A DNA stretch of 64,000 nt from Combretum micranthum. Lineage: Eukaryota > Streptophyta > Magnoliopsida > Myrtales > Combretaceae. A program made the position numbers and the translations under genes. The DNA is taken from assembly GCA_024138025.1 (NCBI GenBank), contig JAMXBD010001209.1:124001-188000 (forward strand). Reading direction: 5' to 3'. The notes under the pieces were generated by a model. It was not told where the DNA came from. It worked only from the letters and a program-made list of their open reading frames with translations, and ran no database searches. Positions 1 to 11,159 of the stretch are shown here, piece after piece; the stretch's first letter is position 1; the number at the start of each line of letters is the position of its first letter.

Positions 1-1740
1 GATGATGCCTTGCCTAATGCATGTTCCAATGATTATGTTGATGTTGTGTATGCTGATTTGAATAGATTTTCTATTGAAAATAGTAATAAAGAAGATAATG
101 AACATAAGTTGGATGATGTGCATGAATCTTCTAATCAAGATTTACCTAAAGAGTGGAAATATGCTAAAGCACATCCAAAAGATCCAATAATTTGTGATTT
201 AAGGAATTTAAGTAATCCTATGTTTCTATCACAAATAGAACCTAACAATGTTGTTAAAGCCTTAAATGATGAATTTTGGATAAATGTCATGCAAAATGAA
301 TTAAACTAGTTCACCAGGAATGATGTATGGATTTTGGTTCCCAGACCTAAAAGTAAAGGTGTTTTAAGAACCAAATGGGTGTTTAGAAATAAGCTTAATA
401 AATCAGGTTTAATAATAAGAAATAAGGCTAGATTGGTAGCTAAAGGTTATGATCGAGAAGAATAAATTGGTTTTGATGAAATCTTTGCCTTAGTTACTAG
501 ACTAGAATCTATAAGAATCCTTTTGGCATTTCTTGCTTATAATAATTTTACTCTTTTTCAAATGGATGTCAAAAGCTTTTTTTCAAATGGTTTTATAAAG
601 GAAGAAGTCTATGTAGAGTAACCACCAGGTTTTAAAAATAATTAATTTCCCATCATGTCTTTAAATTAAACAAAGCCCTTTGTAGACTAAAACAAACTCC
701 TAGATCCTGGTATGAAAGACTCAATAGCTTCTTGTTAAACAATGGATTTTTAAGAGGAAAAATTGATACAACGTTTTTATAAAAAATCACAAGTTTGATA
801 CATTGATTGTACAAATATATGTAGATGATATTGTGTTTAGAGCTACAAATATAAGTCTTATAAAAGAATTTGTTGAGTCCATGAAGAATGAATTTGAAAT
901 GAGTATGATGGGTGAACTCACTTATTTTCTTGGTCCTCAAATCAAACAATCTAAAGATGGAATTTTTATCAATAAATCAAAATATAAAAAAAAAATATTG
1001 AAAAGATTTAAAATGGATAGTTGCAAATCTAAAGTAACACCTATAAGTACATGCATAAAGCTTGATAAAGATGAAAATAGTAAAAATGTATGTGAAAAAG
1101 CTTTATAGAGGCATGATAGACAGTTTATTATATTTGACAGCTTCTAAACCTGACATCATGTTCTCTGTATATGTGTAAGATTTCAATCTTACTCAAAAGA
1201 ATCACACTTAAGTGCGATAAAGCGCATTTTTAACTATCTTGCAGGCATGATTGAAATTGGCTTGTGATATTCTTTTGACATTATTAGATACTTTGATTTT
1301 GACTTTACTAGATGCAAAGTAGATAGGAAAAGTATAAGCGGCACAAGCCATTTTCTTGGAAATTTTTTAATATCTTAGCACTCAAAAAAACAAAAACTCG
1401 ATTGCACTCTTAATTGTAGAAATTAAGTATGTAGTAGCTGGTAGTTATTATGCATAAATTTTATGGATGAAAAAAACTTTACTTGATTATGGTTTAAGAT
1501 TTGAAAATATTCTCATTCTTTATAATAATACAAGTGCTATAAGTTTGACTAAAAATCCGATACAACACTCAATGACTAAACATATAGAAATTAGACATAA
1601 TTTCATTAGAGATTATGTTCTAAACAAAGTTATAAGCTTGGAATTTGCTGATAAACAATCAAGTTGCTAATATTTTTATAAAACCCTTGAGTGAAGTTCA
1701 TTTTTGTACTTTAAGAAGAGAATTGGGAATGATCAAGTAA
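1..1740 (+). pseudogene. Ty1/copia retrotransposon pol remnant (RT-RNase H), 5' end outside window
   Basis: Degenerate polyprotein of a Ty1/copia LTR retrotransposon. Readable pieces in order are the RT entry (FQMDVKSFFSNG near 560-595, then EEVYVE near 600), the RT active-site region YVDDIVF near 820, and the RNase H tail (KHIEIRHNFIRDYV near 1580-1620). The reading frame moves from frame 1 (to about 640) to frame 2 (803-1108) and to frame 3 (1467-1670). There are in-frame stops at 307, 463 and 619, so the copy cannot make a working enzyme. It is followed by a non-coding tract, a polypurine tract and an LTR, which fits the 3' half of one element on the + strand. The 5' LTR, gag and integrase lie outside the window. 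Family assignment rests on motif order and is firm; the lineage is not assigned. Confidence 0.9.
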
Positions 1741-1929
1741 GATGAGTGTTAAATATTATTGAACCGAGTTAATCTAGAGCATGTTTTTGGGCTAAACAAA
1801 CTGCTAAATATAATACATGCATAAAATTCTTATTTGTCCTTGATGTGATTTGTTTTTGGCAACTGCATAATCTGCATCTGTGATGATAATGATATGTTGT
1901 GATTACAATTATGCTATATGTGAGCTTAA

Positions 1930-2420
1930 TGTTTTGAGAAGTCCTATAAGTGTATAGGCATTCATGGTGTAGTCCTCATGCAATGAGGCATCGTGTTGTA
2001 AAATCTTTTGTTGAAGCATCGTGTGAAGTCCTACAAGGGTGTAGGCATGTGGTGTGAAGTCCTATCTACATGTAGGCATTGTGGTATGAATTCCTCATGA
2101 GTTAAAGGAAAATGCTGTGAGGCCCTATATGGATGTAGGCATCGGTGATGAAGTCTTATCTTTGTATAGGTAAGATGTGAAGTCCTCATGTGTTTGAGAC
2201 ATCTATGGTGAAGTCCTATATGTGTATAGGCCAGTGGTAAAGTCATCATATGTTTGAGGCACCTGTGGTGAAGTCCTACAAGTGTGTAGGCAAGTACGAT
2301 GAAGTCCTACAAGTGTATAGGCAAGTGCGGTTAAGTCCGACATGGCTAGTAGGCAAATGTGTGAAGACCTCTGTTGAGGCATTTATGAAGTCCTTTATTG
2401 TTGAGGTAATTGTGGTTGAG
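1930..2420 (+). repeat. Array of ~30-nt units each holding a small hairpin
   Basis: About 13 diverged copies of a 30-31-nt unit built on GAAGTCCT...AGGCA, lying between pol and the polypurine tract of the copia remnant. Most units contain an inverted repeat with a 3-4-nt loop. Examples are CCTATA/TATAGG (1943-1958 and 2215-2230), CCTCAT/ATGAGG (1974-1988), CCTACA/TGTAGG (2030-2045 and 2275-2290) and CCTC/GAGG near 2370. The stem sequence differs between units but usually stays paired. The tract has no open frame of note. It probably belongs to the 3' untranslated part of the element's RNA; its function is unknown. Confidence 0.8.
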
Positions 2421-2655
2421 CTAAATCTTTTATCTGCGTCTCTCCTTGTTTGCTATATATTAAATTTGTCATTTTTTTATGAGTACAAAGAGAAGAAGTA
2501 TAGGGTGCACAATTAATAGTATGCATATACTCTGTTTTTACATATATAAAGGGAGAGAAAATGACATATTAAATGTAGCTTGCATTTTCCTAAGAATTAA
2601 GCATCATAATTCTAATTTGAAACTTGAGAAAATTTCTTTGAAACCCAAATACTTA

Positions 2656-2669
2656 ATTGAGGGGGAGTA
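2656..2669 (+). other. Polypurine tract of the copia element
   Basis: The stretch ATTGAGGGGGAGTA lies directly before a TG dinucleotide that opens a ~1-kb non-coding block. This is the position and composition expected for the plus-strand primer of an LTR retrotransposon. Confidence 0.65.
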
Positions 2670-3651
2670 TGCAGGATTGAAAATGAGCTAATTGTGCATA
2701 ATTGTCCTCATCCAAAAGGGGAAAATTATTGAACTTATATGTTCAATTGGATTTTAATGAGACAATACAATGCACAATTGACTATTTATTTGATGTAAAC
2801 TACACTTAATTAGTCATAAATATATATATGCATTTTGTGCATGTTTGTGGAAATTTTCTATAGGCTTTAATAGAAACATGAGTTGTCAAGGGCAAGCCAA
2901 AATCAAGTGATCAAGGCGCGACAAAGTTAAGGCTAAAGCTCGAAAAGCTCAAATATGAAGAATCAGTAGTTGAAGGGTTGGTTAAGGTTTAAACAAGTTA
3001 AGTAATCAAGGCGTGACAAGTTCAAGTCTAAAGTGCGACAAGTAAAAGAAATGAACATACTTGTTCGGGTTATGTCAAGGGCTTAACAGGATAAAGAGTT
3101 AAGGCACGACCAGTTCAAAACTAAGGCTTGACAAAGATAAAAGTCTTATAGTGTCAGTCGCAGGTCACATCGAAGGCTCAGCATAGTGAAGACTTAAGGT
3201 GTGATAGTTTAAATTTGAGGATCAAAGAATCGTGCATGTAAGAAGGTTATCGAGGCAAAGTTGGGGTACGACAAGTATTTGAGGCGCGATGGCTTAAATA
3301 CTAAAGCTGATGTGGCAAGCAAAGAGCCGTTGAAGTACATGAAATGTTTGGTTGCTCATAGACGTTGTTTTTAGCGATCTTTTGAAATTCAAATGCTATA
3401 TATATATTCAGTCTTGAGAGATCAATAGTGTAGTGATAAGTGAAAGTGTGAAGAATGAAGTGCTAAAATAATTTACGAGCCCTTTATTACAATCAATCAA
3501 AGATTTATTTTTCTTCATCATATTTTCTTTCTTCTTAAGAGAATACGGGCATATGAACTATGAAGATGAAGCAGATATGCTTTTGATTGTTATAGATCGT
3601 AAATCTTCACATATTCCTTTAGAAAATAAAGGTTGGATTATCCCTTTAACA
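2670..3651 (+). mobile_element. Putative 3' LTR of the copia element
   Basis: The block starts TGCAGG right after the polypurine tract. It contains a TATA stretch (TATATATATAT, 3397-3408), as expected at a U3/R border, and can end at CA in ...CCTTTAACA (3651). The 3' end is uncertain because no 5' LTR or target duplication is available for comparison. Between about 2890 and 3320 it holds degenerate direct repeats around AAGGCGCGACAA / AAGGCGTGACAA. Confidence 0.5.
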
Positions 3652-4226
3652 TAATAAATAGGATTAAAAAATAGCATTTTACTAGAAGAATGTCTCATAT
3701 ATTTATATATAAAGATAATCATAAATAAAATATAAAAGAAAAATAAATCAAGAAAACCCCACTTATTCTAATACGACTAATAAACTGATATTAGTTTGAT
3801 CACCATGGCTTTAAACTAGGTATAAACCTGAGAAGGTGAAAATATAATGTTGATAAATTGGTGATGATGGAAATAATGAAAAAGGTTTAGATGAATAGGT
3901 ATAAATCTACATATGAATATCAATATTGTAGGTATAGATTTGCATATTTCAATATTGACAATGTTAGAATTTGTAGATTTATGATAGCTAATAGTAAGTT
4001 TTATTAGTGATAACTGAACTTTTTTGCTTTGTAAGATATTTGCACCTAAAAAAAAAAGGAAAATTATGTGGTCCCAATATTGATTTTGATAGGACCAGTC
4101 CTATTACTTTTTAATGGCTCACACAATACCAAATCGTGATCGAACTATTAAAATAATTAATATTCTAATTACTATATTTATTTTAATGGTTCGATAGTTG
4201 ATTAAACGATCCGATAAAAAAATTAT
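3652..4226. other. AT-rich intergenic DNA, nothing recognised
   Basis: No open frame, RNA gene or terminal repeat was recognised between the copia LTR and the fold-back element that follows. Confidence 0.5.
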
Positions 4227-4369
4227 ACCACAAAAATACTCGAATTTTTAAAGTTTTTATCCATTATACTTTTGGTTGGAATCCGATCATTTCTTTGGTG
4301 ATCGACTGAGTGGACGTAATCTCTCTCATAATGTGTGCAAACTTTAAAAAGTTTGAGTATTTTTATGGT
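4227..4369. mobile_element. Short fold-back (MITE-like) element
   Basis: The left end ACCACAAAAATACTCGAAT and the reverse complement of the right end, ACCATAAAAATACTCAAAC, match over about 40 nt with few differences. The whole ~143-bp segment can fold into one hairpin. No target duplication was found, so it may be a MITE or a local inverted duplication. Confidence 0.55.
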
Positions 4370-5776
4370 AACAGTACCGCTTGAGGAATTTACCACAAGA
4401 TGAACGAAAATAACAAGGTATTGTATAAGAGAAAAGTAAATCAATTCTTTTGTCAGATGTATTGATTAAGATAAATTGTGCTTTTCAATGTAAAATAATG
4501 AAAATGGTAGAGCTTTTGTTAATTCTTTAAATGGATAATTGCAAAATCAAATTTGAATTTTATCTTTTTTTTTCTTATTAATTTTACATACAAATTTTAA
4601 AATTGCTATATATCATATATAAAATCAAATTTTTACTAAAATATAAAATTATTAAATTTGATACTTTGTTGAACTTGTCAAATTTATTACATGGTTTCAT
4701 CATTATTGTCAAAGATTGAAGATAAATGGTAAGAGATAAGATAATATATTTATAGTAATTTCATATTTTTATATTTGAAAAAACAAATTTACAATTCCTT
4801 TGTTACAAGAAAATTGTATAATCTAAATAATGATTTTAACATTACTATTCTTTTAAATTTCTATAGCAATTTCAAACTCTACCTCTTAAATAATATGAGA
4901 CACCACTCTATAGTGCAAGAAATTCGAAAATGGTTAAGTTTCCACGCAAACTTGAAAGGATCCCGATGGTCAAAGCAATAAAATACACCCTATAAAATTA
5001 TTTTATCTAATCTCCGAAGGAACCTTATCCCCAATTATACACCGGGTTGGTCGCTATGAAAACTACGTATCTTGAAAATGATATCAAAGTAAATAAAAAA
5101 GATTGATGTTGACTATTACGACCGTGAAATAGAAAATACTATAAGTAAAATTGAATTTAATATATAACATATACCTTACCCTCTTTTAAAATTTACCAAA
5201 CTTTATTTAATAAAAAGACACGCTTAAATTGGTTTTTTAAACCAAATTTAAATCGGTAGTTATTGTTAATTTTCTCTACACTTAAACTATCCTATTTGAT
5301 AAAATCATAAATATCATATAATATTTTTTTTTTCTTACTTTATTATACTGATTATCTGATAAGATATTATCTATATCTTTTATTTTTGATAAATATGTAT
5401 TTTGATAGCATTTGATTGTAAGAGAGAAATACAAAAAAAAAAAAAATACTAAATAAAACAATTCATCTGTATTGTGTTTGGTATGCATGATACTACACAA
5501 TGATTTTTATACTGTCCATTATTTGGTATATAATACACAAAAGTTATAAAAGATTTGAGTCATCCACTGAATTTGAGTCGTGCAATGATAGATACTTTGT
5601 CATATTCTCCACATAGTACTATTTTTCTTCAAATTTGTTTACGTTTGTTATTCTCCACTACAACAATCAAATAAGAGATTTGATTTTTCTTCAATCTAGC
5701 CCTACAAAATTATGTGTTTTGTAATTTTGCTAGTATACATTTGAAGCTATATAGCAACATTTGATGTACCATGTAT
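4370..5776. other. AT-rich intergenic DNA without a recognised gene
   Basis: Only short open frames without recognisable similarity occur here. A small palindrome (AAATTGGTTT/TAAACCAAATTT) lies near 5227-5250. Nothing else stands out. Confidence 0.5.
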
Positions 5777-5784
5777 GCTGAAAC

Positions 5785-6828
5785 TAGGGCTGGGCAAAAA
5801 ACCCGACCGAACCGTGAACCGAACCGAACCGAAATTTCGGTTATTTTTTTAAACGGTTCGGTTCGCGGTTCGGTTCGAGACCATGAACCGAACCGTACGG
5901 TTCGAACCGAACCGAACCGTTTTATATATTAAAAAATTAAATATATTATTTTTACTCTTAATTTTTTTATTAATGGTACATATCTATGTCACAAATTTTA
6001 AAAACAATTAATTTTTTAAAATAAATTAATTGTTTTTAAAATTTTTTACTTAGATATGTGTTAGTCATTAGAATAAAATTAGATTTTTCATAATATGTTT
6101 CAATTGTTATGTTATCTATAAGTAAGATAGATTTTAGAATTTAAACTCTAGTATTTTAACTTAAAAAAATTAATTGTTGTAAAATTTTCTTACCTATATA
6201 TGTGTTATTCATTAGAATAAAATTAGATTTTTTATAATATGTTTTAATTGTTATGTTATCTATAAGTAAGGTAGATTTTAGAATTTAACCTCTAGTATTC
6301 TAACTTTTGCATATTTCTTTTCCATTTGTCTTACTAATTAATCTAGTTCTATTATTTAGTTACTTATTGATTTATATAATTGGTAATATGTTAGTTAGAA
6401 GCATACAACGAATTACATTTTATGTCTTCTATTGAGATAAAGTCTAGTATATCATTATAGTTCAAGATAATTCAAAAAAATGAGACTAGTCATAGTTATA
6501 ATTTTATAATGAATGAAATCTTTTTCCTTCCTATAAGTTTTACATGTTTATTTGATAAATGATTAATTTTAAATATTATTGTTTATATTTGCATTAGTGA
6601 TAAGAAATATGTAATTGAACTTTTTCGATAGAATATATTTTTTATTTTATGAAAAAACGGTTCGAACCGCAAACCGAACCGTACCGAACCGTTTTTTTTT
6701 CGGTTCGAAAAAATTACGAACCGAACCGTATGGTTAGGTTCGAATTTAAAAGAAAAATCGAACCGTCAATTATGGTGCGGTTCGGTTCGGGATACAAACC
6801 GAACCGAACCGTACCGTGCACACTCCTA
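5785..6828. mobile_element. Non-autonomous hAT-type transposon (1,044 bp)
   Basis: The element is flanked by a perfect 8-bp direct repeat GCTGAAAC (5777-5784 and 6829-6836), the target duplication size of hAT transposons. Its ends are imperfect inverted repeats: TAGGGCTGGGCA on the left, and TAGGAGTGTGCA as the reverse complement of the right end. Both ends carry dense CGGTTCGG/CCGAACCG copies in both orientations, i.e. subterminal repeats that would fold strongly. The interior is AT-rich with no transposase frame, so any movement would need a transposase supplied in trans. Confidence 0.9.
6023..6306. repeat. Tandem duplication of ~144 bp inside the hAT element
   Basis: Positions 6023-6166 and 6167-6306 are two diverged copies in direct orientation. 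Both contain TCATTAGAATAAAATTAGAT, then TGTTATGTTATCTATAAGTA, then CTAGTATT. The duplication lies in the non-coding core of the element and predates several substitutions. Confidence 0.8.
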
Positions 6829-6843
6829 GCTGAAACATGTGTC

Positions 6844-7232
6844 TACTTTTTTTTAAAAAAAAAAACACAGGTAGAAATTATACAAAAACAAATGCTAAAT
6901 TAGTATCGTTATGTTGCATATTGAAGTGAAGATACTATAATTTGTGCTTGTGTCGCATTAATGAGCTAAGATACAATAACCTACTCAATTAAAGTTTTAG
7001 GTACCGATGTGTCACACATTGTTCAGCTATGTATTGTATGTTTAACAAAAGATAAACTTATAATTATATGTGTATCGCTTGTTGGATATATGATACAGAT
7101 TCGAAGTGTATCGTACAAACACATGTAATTTTTTTTAAAAAAATGTATCGCATTTCTAAGTTATGATACAACGATACTATTTCTGTAATTTTTTTTCTAT
7201 AATTTGATTTTGTAAATTTCTTTTTAAAAGTA
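6844..7232. mobile_element. AT-rich MITE with ~55-bp terminal inverted repeats, copy A
   Basis: The left end (TACTTTTTTTTAAAAA, then AAATTATACAAAAA and TTAGTATCGTT) pairs with the right end (AACGATACTATTTC, CTATAATTTGATTT, then AAAAGTA) over about 55 nt. The interior has many TATCG/GATAC words. It is related to the copy at 27642-28073. It starts 7 bp after the hAT target duplication. No clear target duplication of its own was found. Confidence 0.65.
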
Positions 7233-7832
7233 TATTATATATGTAATATTATCTACTATTATACATAGAATGACAATATTACATGTATAATTAAGATTAA
7301 GTTCATGAAAGCATTTATAACTCTTTTTCATTACCATGAAATAAACTAAATAATTTTAAAATATATTTTATAGAAAATGGTGAAGGTGAATTAAATCTTA
7401 TATTGATATAATATAAAAAAAAATATAAGAGTAAAGTGGGATTGCTACGGTATTATGATGTCGTATTAGTAATTGGTACATTTTAATGGGAGTGTTGTTA
7501 AAGATTGGTATTTTTTTTCCCCTCAAAAACGAAGCTTAATTTATTTTTTTCTACGCCAGCATGGCTTAATACAATAAAAAATTATATGGATAGATAAATT
7601 TATCAAAAAGATTAAAGATAATAGGTAGGGTAGCATTGCCACTTTTAACTTATATTTTAGTGGAAAAAGTGTAGGCCAAGAAGAGCAATTAAAACAAAAA
7701 TAAAATATTCTCATTGACCGACTCCATCCCCAGTAGCGCCTAATCTTCGTGTCGACAAACTCAAACAAACGCGCACAAGGATGCACCCATAAAAATTCAG
7801 ATCTCTCACCTTCTCTCTCTTCCTTCTTTTAC

Positions 7833-7851
7833 TCTCTCTCTCTCTCTCTCC
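7833..7851 (+). repeat. (CT)n microsatellite in the 5' leader of the PB1 gene
   Basis: A run of TCTCTCTC lies just before the start codon at 7855. Pyrimidine-rich leaders of this kind are common in plant genes, so it is probably part of the 5' UTR. Confidence 0.7.
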
Positions 7852-7854
7852 ACC

Positions 7855-9740
7855 ATGTCGTCCGGCACGAAGCTCCGGCTGATGTGCAGCTACGGCGGCC
7901 AAATCCTCCCCCGTCCTAACACCAAAACCCTCCACTACAGCGGCGGAGACACCCGAATCATCTCCATCCCACGCGCCTCCACCGCCTCCCTCTCTCTCCT
8001 CACCTCCCACCTCTCCTCCGCTCTCTCTCTCCTCACTCCCTTCACGATCAAATACCAACTCCCCAACCACGACCTCGACACCTTGATCTCTCTCTACACC
8101 GACGACGACCTCTCCATCATGCTCGACGAGCTCGATTTTCTCAATTCCTCCTCCTCTGCTTCTTCTCCCCCGCACCCGCGCGCATCAGATTGTACATATT
8201 CGGGTCGGGTTTGAAGGATGGTGGGTTTGGGTTTTGTCACCCGAAAAGAGAGAGCTGGTTCGTTGATGCACTTAGGAATAGTGTCGTTGCTGAGGGTAAG
8301 GAATCCGATGGAGGTGGGGGTGGTGCGGAGACTATTGTTTTAGAGACGAGTTCGTCTTTCGGGTCGACGTCGTCTTCGGTTTCGTTGTCGAGTTTGCCTC
8401 CTTTGAAAGGCCATGGAGAGGATAGTAGATCGCTCTCCACAGATTCCAGCTATAGGTATCGAATCGATTCTTTTTTAACGTAATTTTTCATTTTTGTTAT
8501 GTTTTTTTCTGACATTAGTTTGTTATTAGATTACTTGCAAATACTTACAACTGACATTATTAAATTTAAGAAAAGGTCGAATTCATCAACTATTATGTTT
8601 GAAAGTTTCAGGAATATGTAATCGGATTTTGCCTGTCTGAGAAAAAAAAAAGGTATTTTGGTTAATTTTGATTTTATAGTGAAAAAAACTGATTAGGTTT
8701 TGTAATTGAGACTGAAAACCCAGTTTATGGTATGAAATACTCAAATGCATCATTGAAAATCTAAATCAAAAGCAAATAAGGTTTTCCACCCGGATGTATG
8801 GTATAACCATAGAATTTCCCTGAATTTCGTTGAGATCCGTGCATCGTAAAATGATGGTAATATTTGGAGTGTTATGTTTATCAAGATGAGCGATTTCATT
8901 TAGAATAATGGATTTTAGTTTTTAACTGGGTGTTTTATTGCCTTTCAAATGTATAGAGATAACAGTTTTGCAACTTCACTTCCTGATCCACAACCCAAAG
9001 CTGGAGCATACAATGACCAAGCAGTTCATGCTATGTGCTTTGAGAACTTTGTTGGTACATGTAATAATGGTGAGGAAAATAAAGTCCCATATACATGGAT
9101 TCAAAACCATAACACAGTTCAAAATTCAGGGTATGCTGTTCCCGTGCAGTTTGATAATTTCCAGTCGGTTCAATACATCCCTACAAGCTCCCCTTATGTG
9201 GTTCCTAGCCCTGTTTCGACATACTTTCCAGTTTATTATGTGCAGCCACACATAAATCCATTGCTTCCTTTTAATGATCCAACATTCCAGACTTATCCGG
9301 TTCCCTTTTTTGGCCACCAGACACAGCCTTACAATGTGCCAGTGCAGGGTGGAGTAGTTGATGCAGGCACTGCATTGTCCAGTAAGTCCCTGGAACATCC
9401 TATTCCTAGTCCCAGCATTGATACTCAGGAAGCAGTTTTGCTTGCTCATGTACCTTGCAACACAAATAAGCAAAATGGTTTTGATGATTTGTGTCAGTCA
9501 GACCAACAATCCCAGCCTTTTGACGATGCTTCAGAAGAGACCAACGAAGGTGATGAGTCTGATGACAGTGATCAGTTTGATGGTTATCGTGCTAGGCTGC
9601 AGATTTACCAGTCACAACCCCTGCTGCCAACATTCCCATCTCAGTACCAGAGCATGGCAGATGCAAGAAAAGTGGTGTTGCCCAATTCACCGCCTCAGTT
9701 GAACACAGATAGCAGGAAGCAGCAGATTGAAGCATTGTAA
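7855..9740 (+). CDS. PB1 (octicosapeptide/Phox/Bem1p) domain protein, two exons, apparent frameshift
   Basis: Plant PB1-domain protein of about 461 residues if the frameshift is an error. Exon 1 is 7855-8455 and exon 2 is 8957-9740. The intron (8456-8956) runs from AG|GTATCG to GTATAG|A in phase 2. The PB1 fold spans about residues 5-105: basic cluster KLRLMCSYGG, then GGDTRIISIPR, and the acidic OPCA-like segment LYTDDDLSIMLDEL. PB1 domains mediate protein-protein pairing; the exact partner is unknown. The C-terminal half (exon 2) is rich in P, Q, S and Y with no catalytic motif. The frame breaks near 8167-8171 (run of five C): upstream codons lead to a stop at 8212-8214, while the conserved RLYIFGSGL continues in another frame. 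One extra C would join the two. The start ATG follows a CT-rich leader. The gene is convergent with the PMI2-like gene. Confidence 0.85.
8456..8956 (+). other. Intron of the PB1-domain gene
   Basis: A 501-bp AT-rich segment bounded by GTATCG and GTATAG. Joining the flanks keeps the frame (…SSYR then DNSFATSLPDPQ). Confidence 0.8.
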
Positions 9741-11159
9741 TCCTAACAAGGGTGATACAGACCGAAAGAGAACAGAAGAAGATATGCAGTGTTTATGTGA
9801 CCGAAGACTTTCTACATATAATACATATGCTTGTTCCTCTTCTTACCTTGTTATAAAATAATCTGAAAGTTCAGTTTTGTACTAATAGTCTTTTTTTTTT
9901 TTTTTTTTCTTTTTCCTCCTCCTTGGGCTAAGCCCATGTTCATGCTAAACGTTGGAAATCAGTTTGTAATACTTAAGTTTTTTGTTCAATGAAAATGCAC
10001 CAACGATTGCTCTGTAGCTTATCATCTGTAAAATTCTTATATAATCACGAAGCATCATGTGCATGGAGAGATCCATTGTTCTTTTAATATTAAAAATTCA
10101 CCATTGATTAATATGATTGTAAATTTTTTCACACATTTGTTACTATCTTGTATGGTTGTAATGGGTTAATATGCTAGAACACCTAGCAAGCTGTATATTC
10201 TCAACTATGGTCATCAGCTTTTAGCCCAAATGTGGCATTTCTTGTCCTTATGTGCATACCAATGCTTCAAGCTGATTATAGGCCAGTATCGTCGAGGGAG
10301 TATTGCTAAACCTCTTCTTGCCAGATAGGATCCTTCATTGAGGGCAAGGGTCCGTGACATGATTCACATGATCATACAACATGGTTATTTTGCACCAGTC
10401 CTCTGCTTGAGCTGCTGCTTATAACATACTTGTATACTCCTGTCTGGTATTTTTCATTGTCTTTAAAAATTGTCATCGGTTCTCACCTAATTGGTGTTTT
10501 TTACTTTTCATTGAGTAGTGCTCAGGACTTGTTCATTAGACATTTGTGGACTGGAAAATTCTGAATATTGCCATCTCCTATAGAGGTTGATGCAGGAAAG
10601 CTGCTTCAATCTTTCTAGTTTTACACTTGCATGATCCAAACCACTACAGCAATTTTTTGCCCCTTTCTATTTCCCTATTTTGTTATATGGAAAAAGGAGA
10701 GAATTGAAATTGTTCTCCATTGGGTCCTAACATCACATAGTTCCTATGTGTTAATTGAAGCCGTGTTACTTGTGTGGAAGACGAAAGAACATAACTGGCA
10801 TCTGAAACAAAGCACTCCAAACTTTTTAATTGGTTTGTGTTATAAGTGTTGTTACTTTTGTTAGAGCAAAGGCAAAAAGCATTCATAAGGGATGACTCAA
10901 GCCTAAGGACAAGTTTCTGATGACATTTTTGATTGTAAGCTAACTCTCCATCATGTCTGTCTAACCGTAAATGAAGATAATAAGTAATAATCCACTGCGC
11001 TGCTAGCATCTTTAGAGGAAATCGAGTAAGAACAGGCCAGTCATATTTTTTACTGGTCAAATGTCTCACTGTTTTCAAACTTAAGCAGCCTTCATTTATA
11101 TATTTTATTTTACTCAAGCAAATGTGGCCCTGTGGCGCAGAAACACAATATTAGCGTCG
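9741..11159 (+). other. 3' UTR of the PB1 gene and intergenic DNA
   Basis: The first ~280 bp after the stop codon is likely 3' UTR: a poly-T tract at 9890-9910 and AATGAAAA near 9988 as a possible polyadenylation signal. The rest has no convincing coding frame. A 144-codon minus-strand frame (10683-11117) is not recognised and was not called. Confidence 0.4.

Noticed and set aside
10683..11117. 144-codon minus-strand open frame downstream of the PB1 gene
   Set aside because: No recognisable motif, no splice or promoter context, and composition like the surrounding non-coding DNA; length is possible by chance in a 64-kb window.
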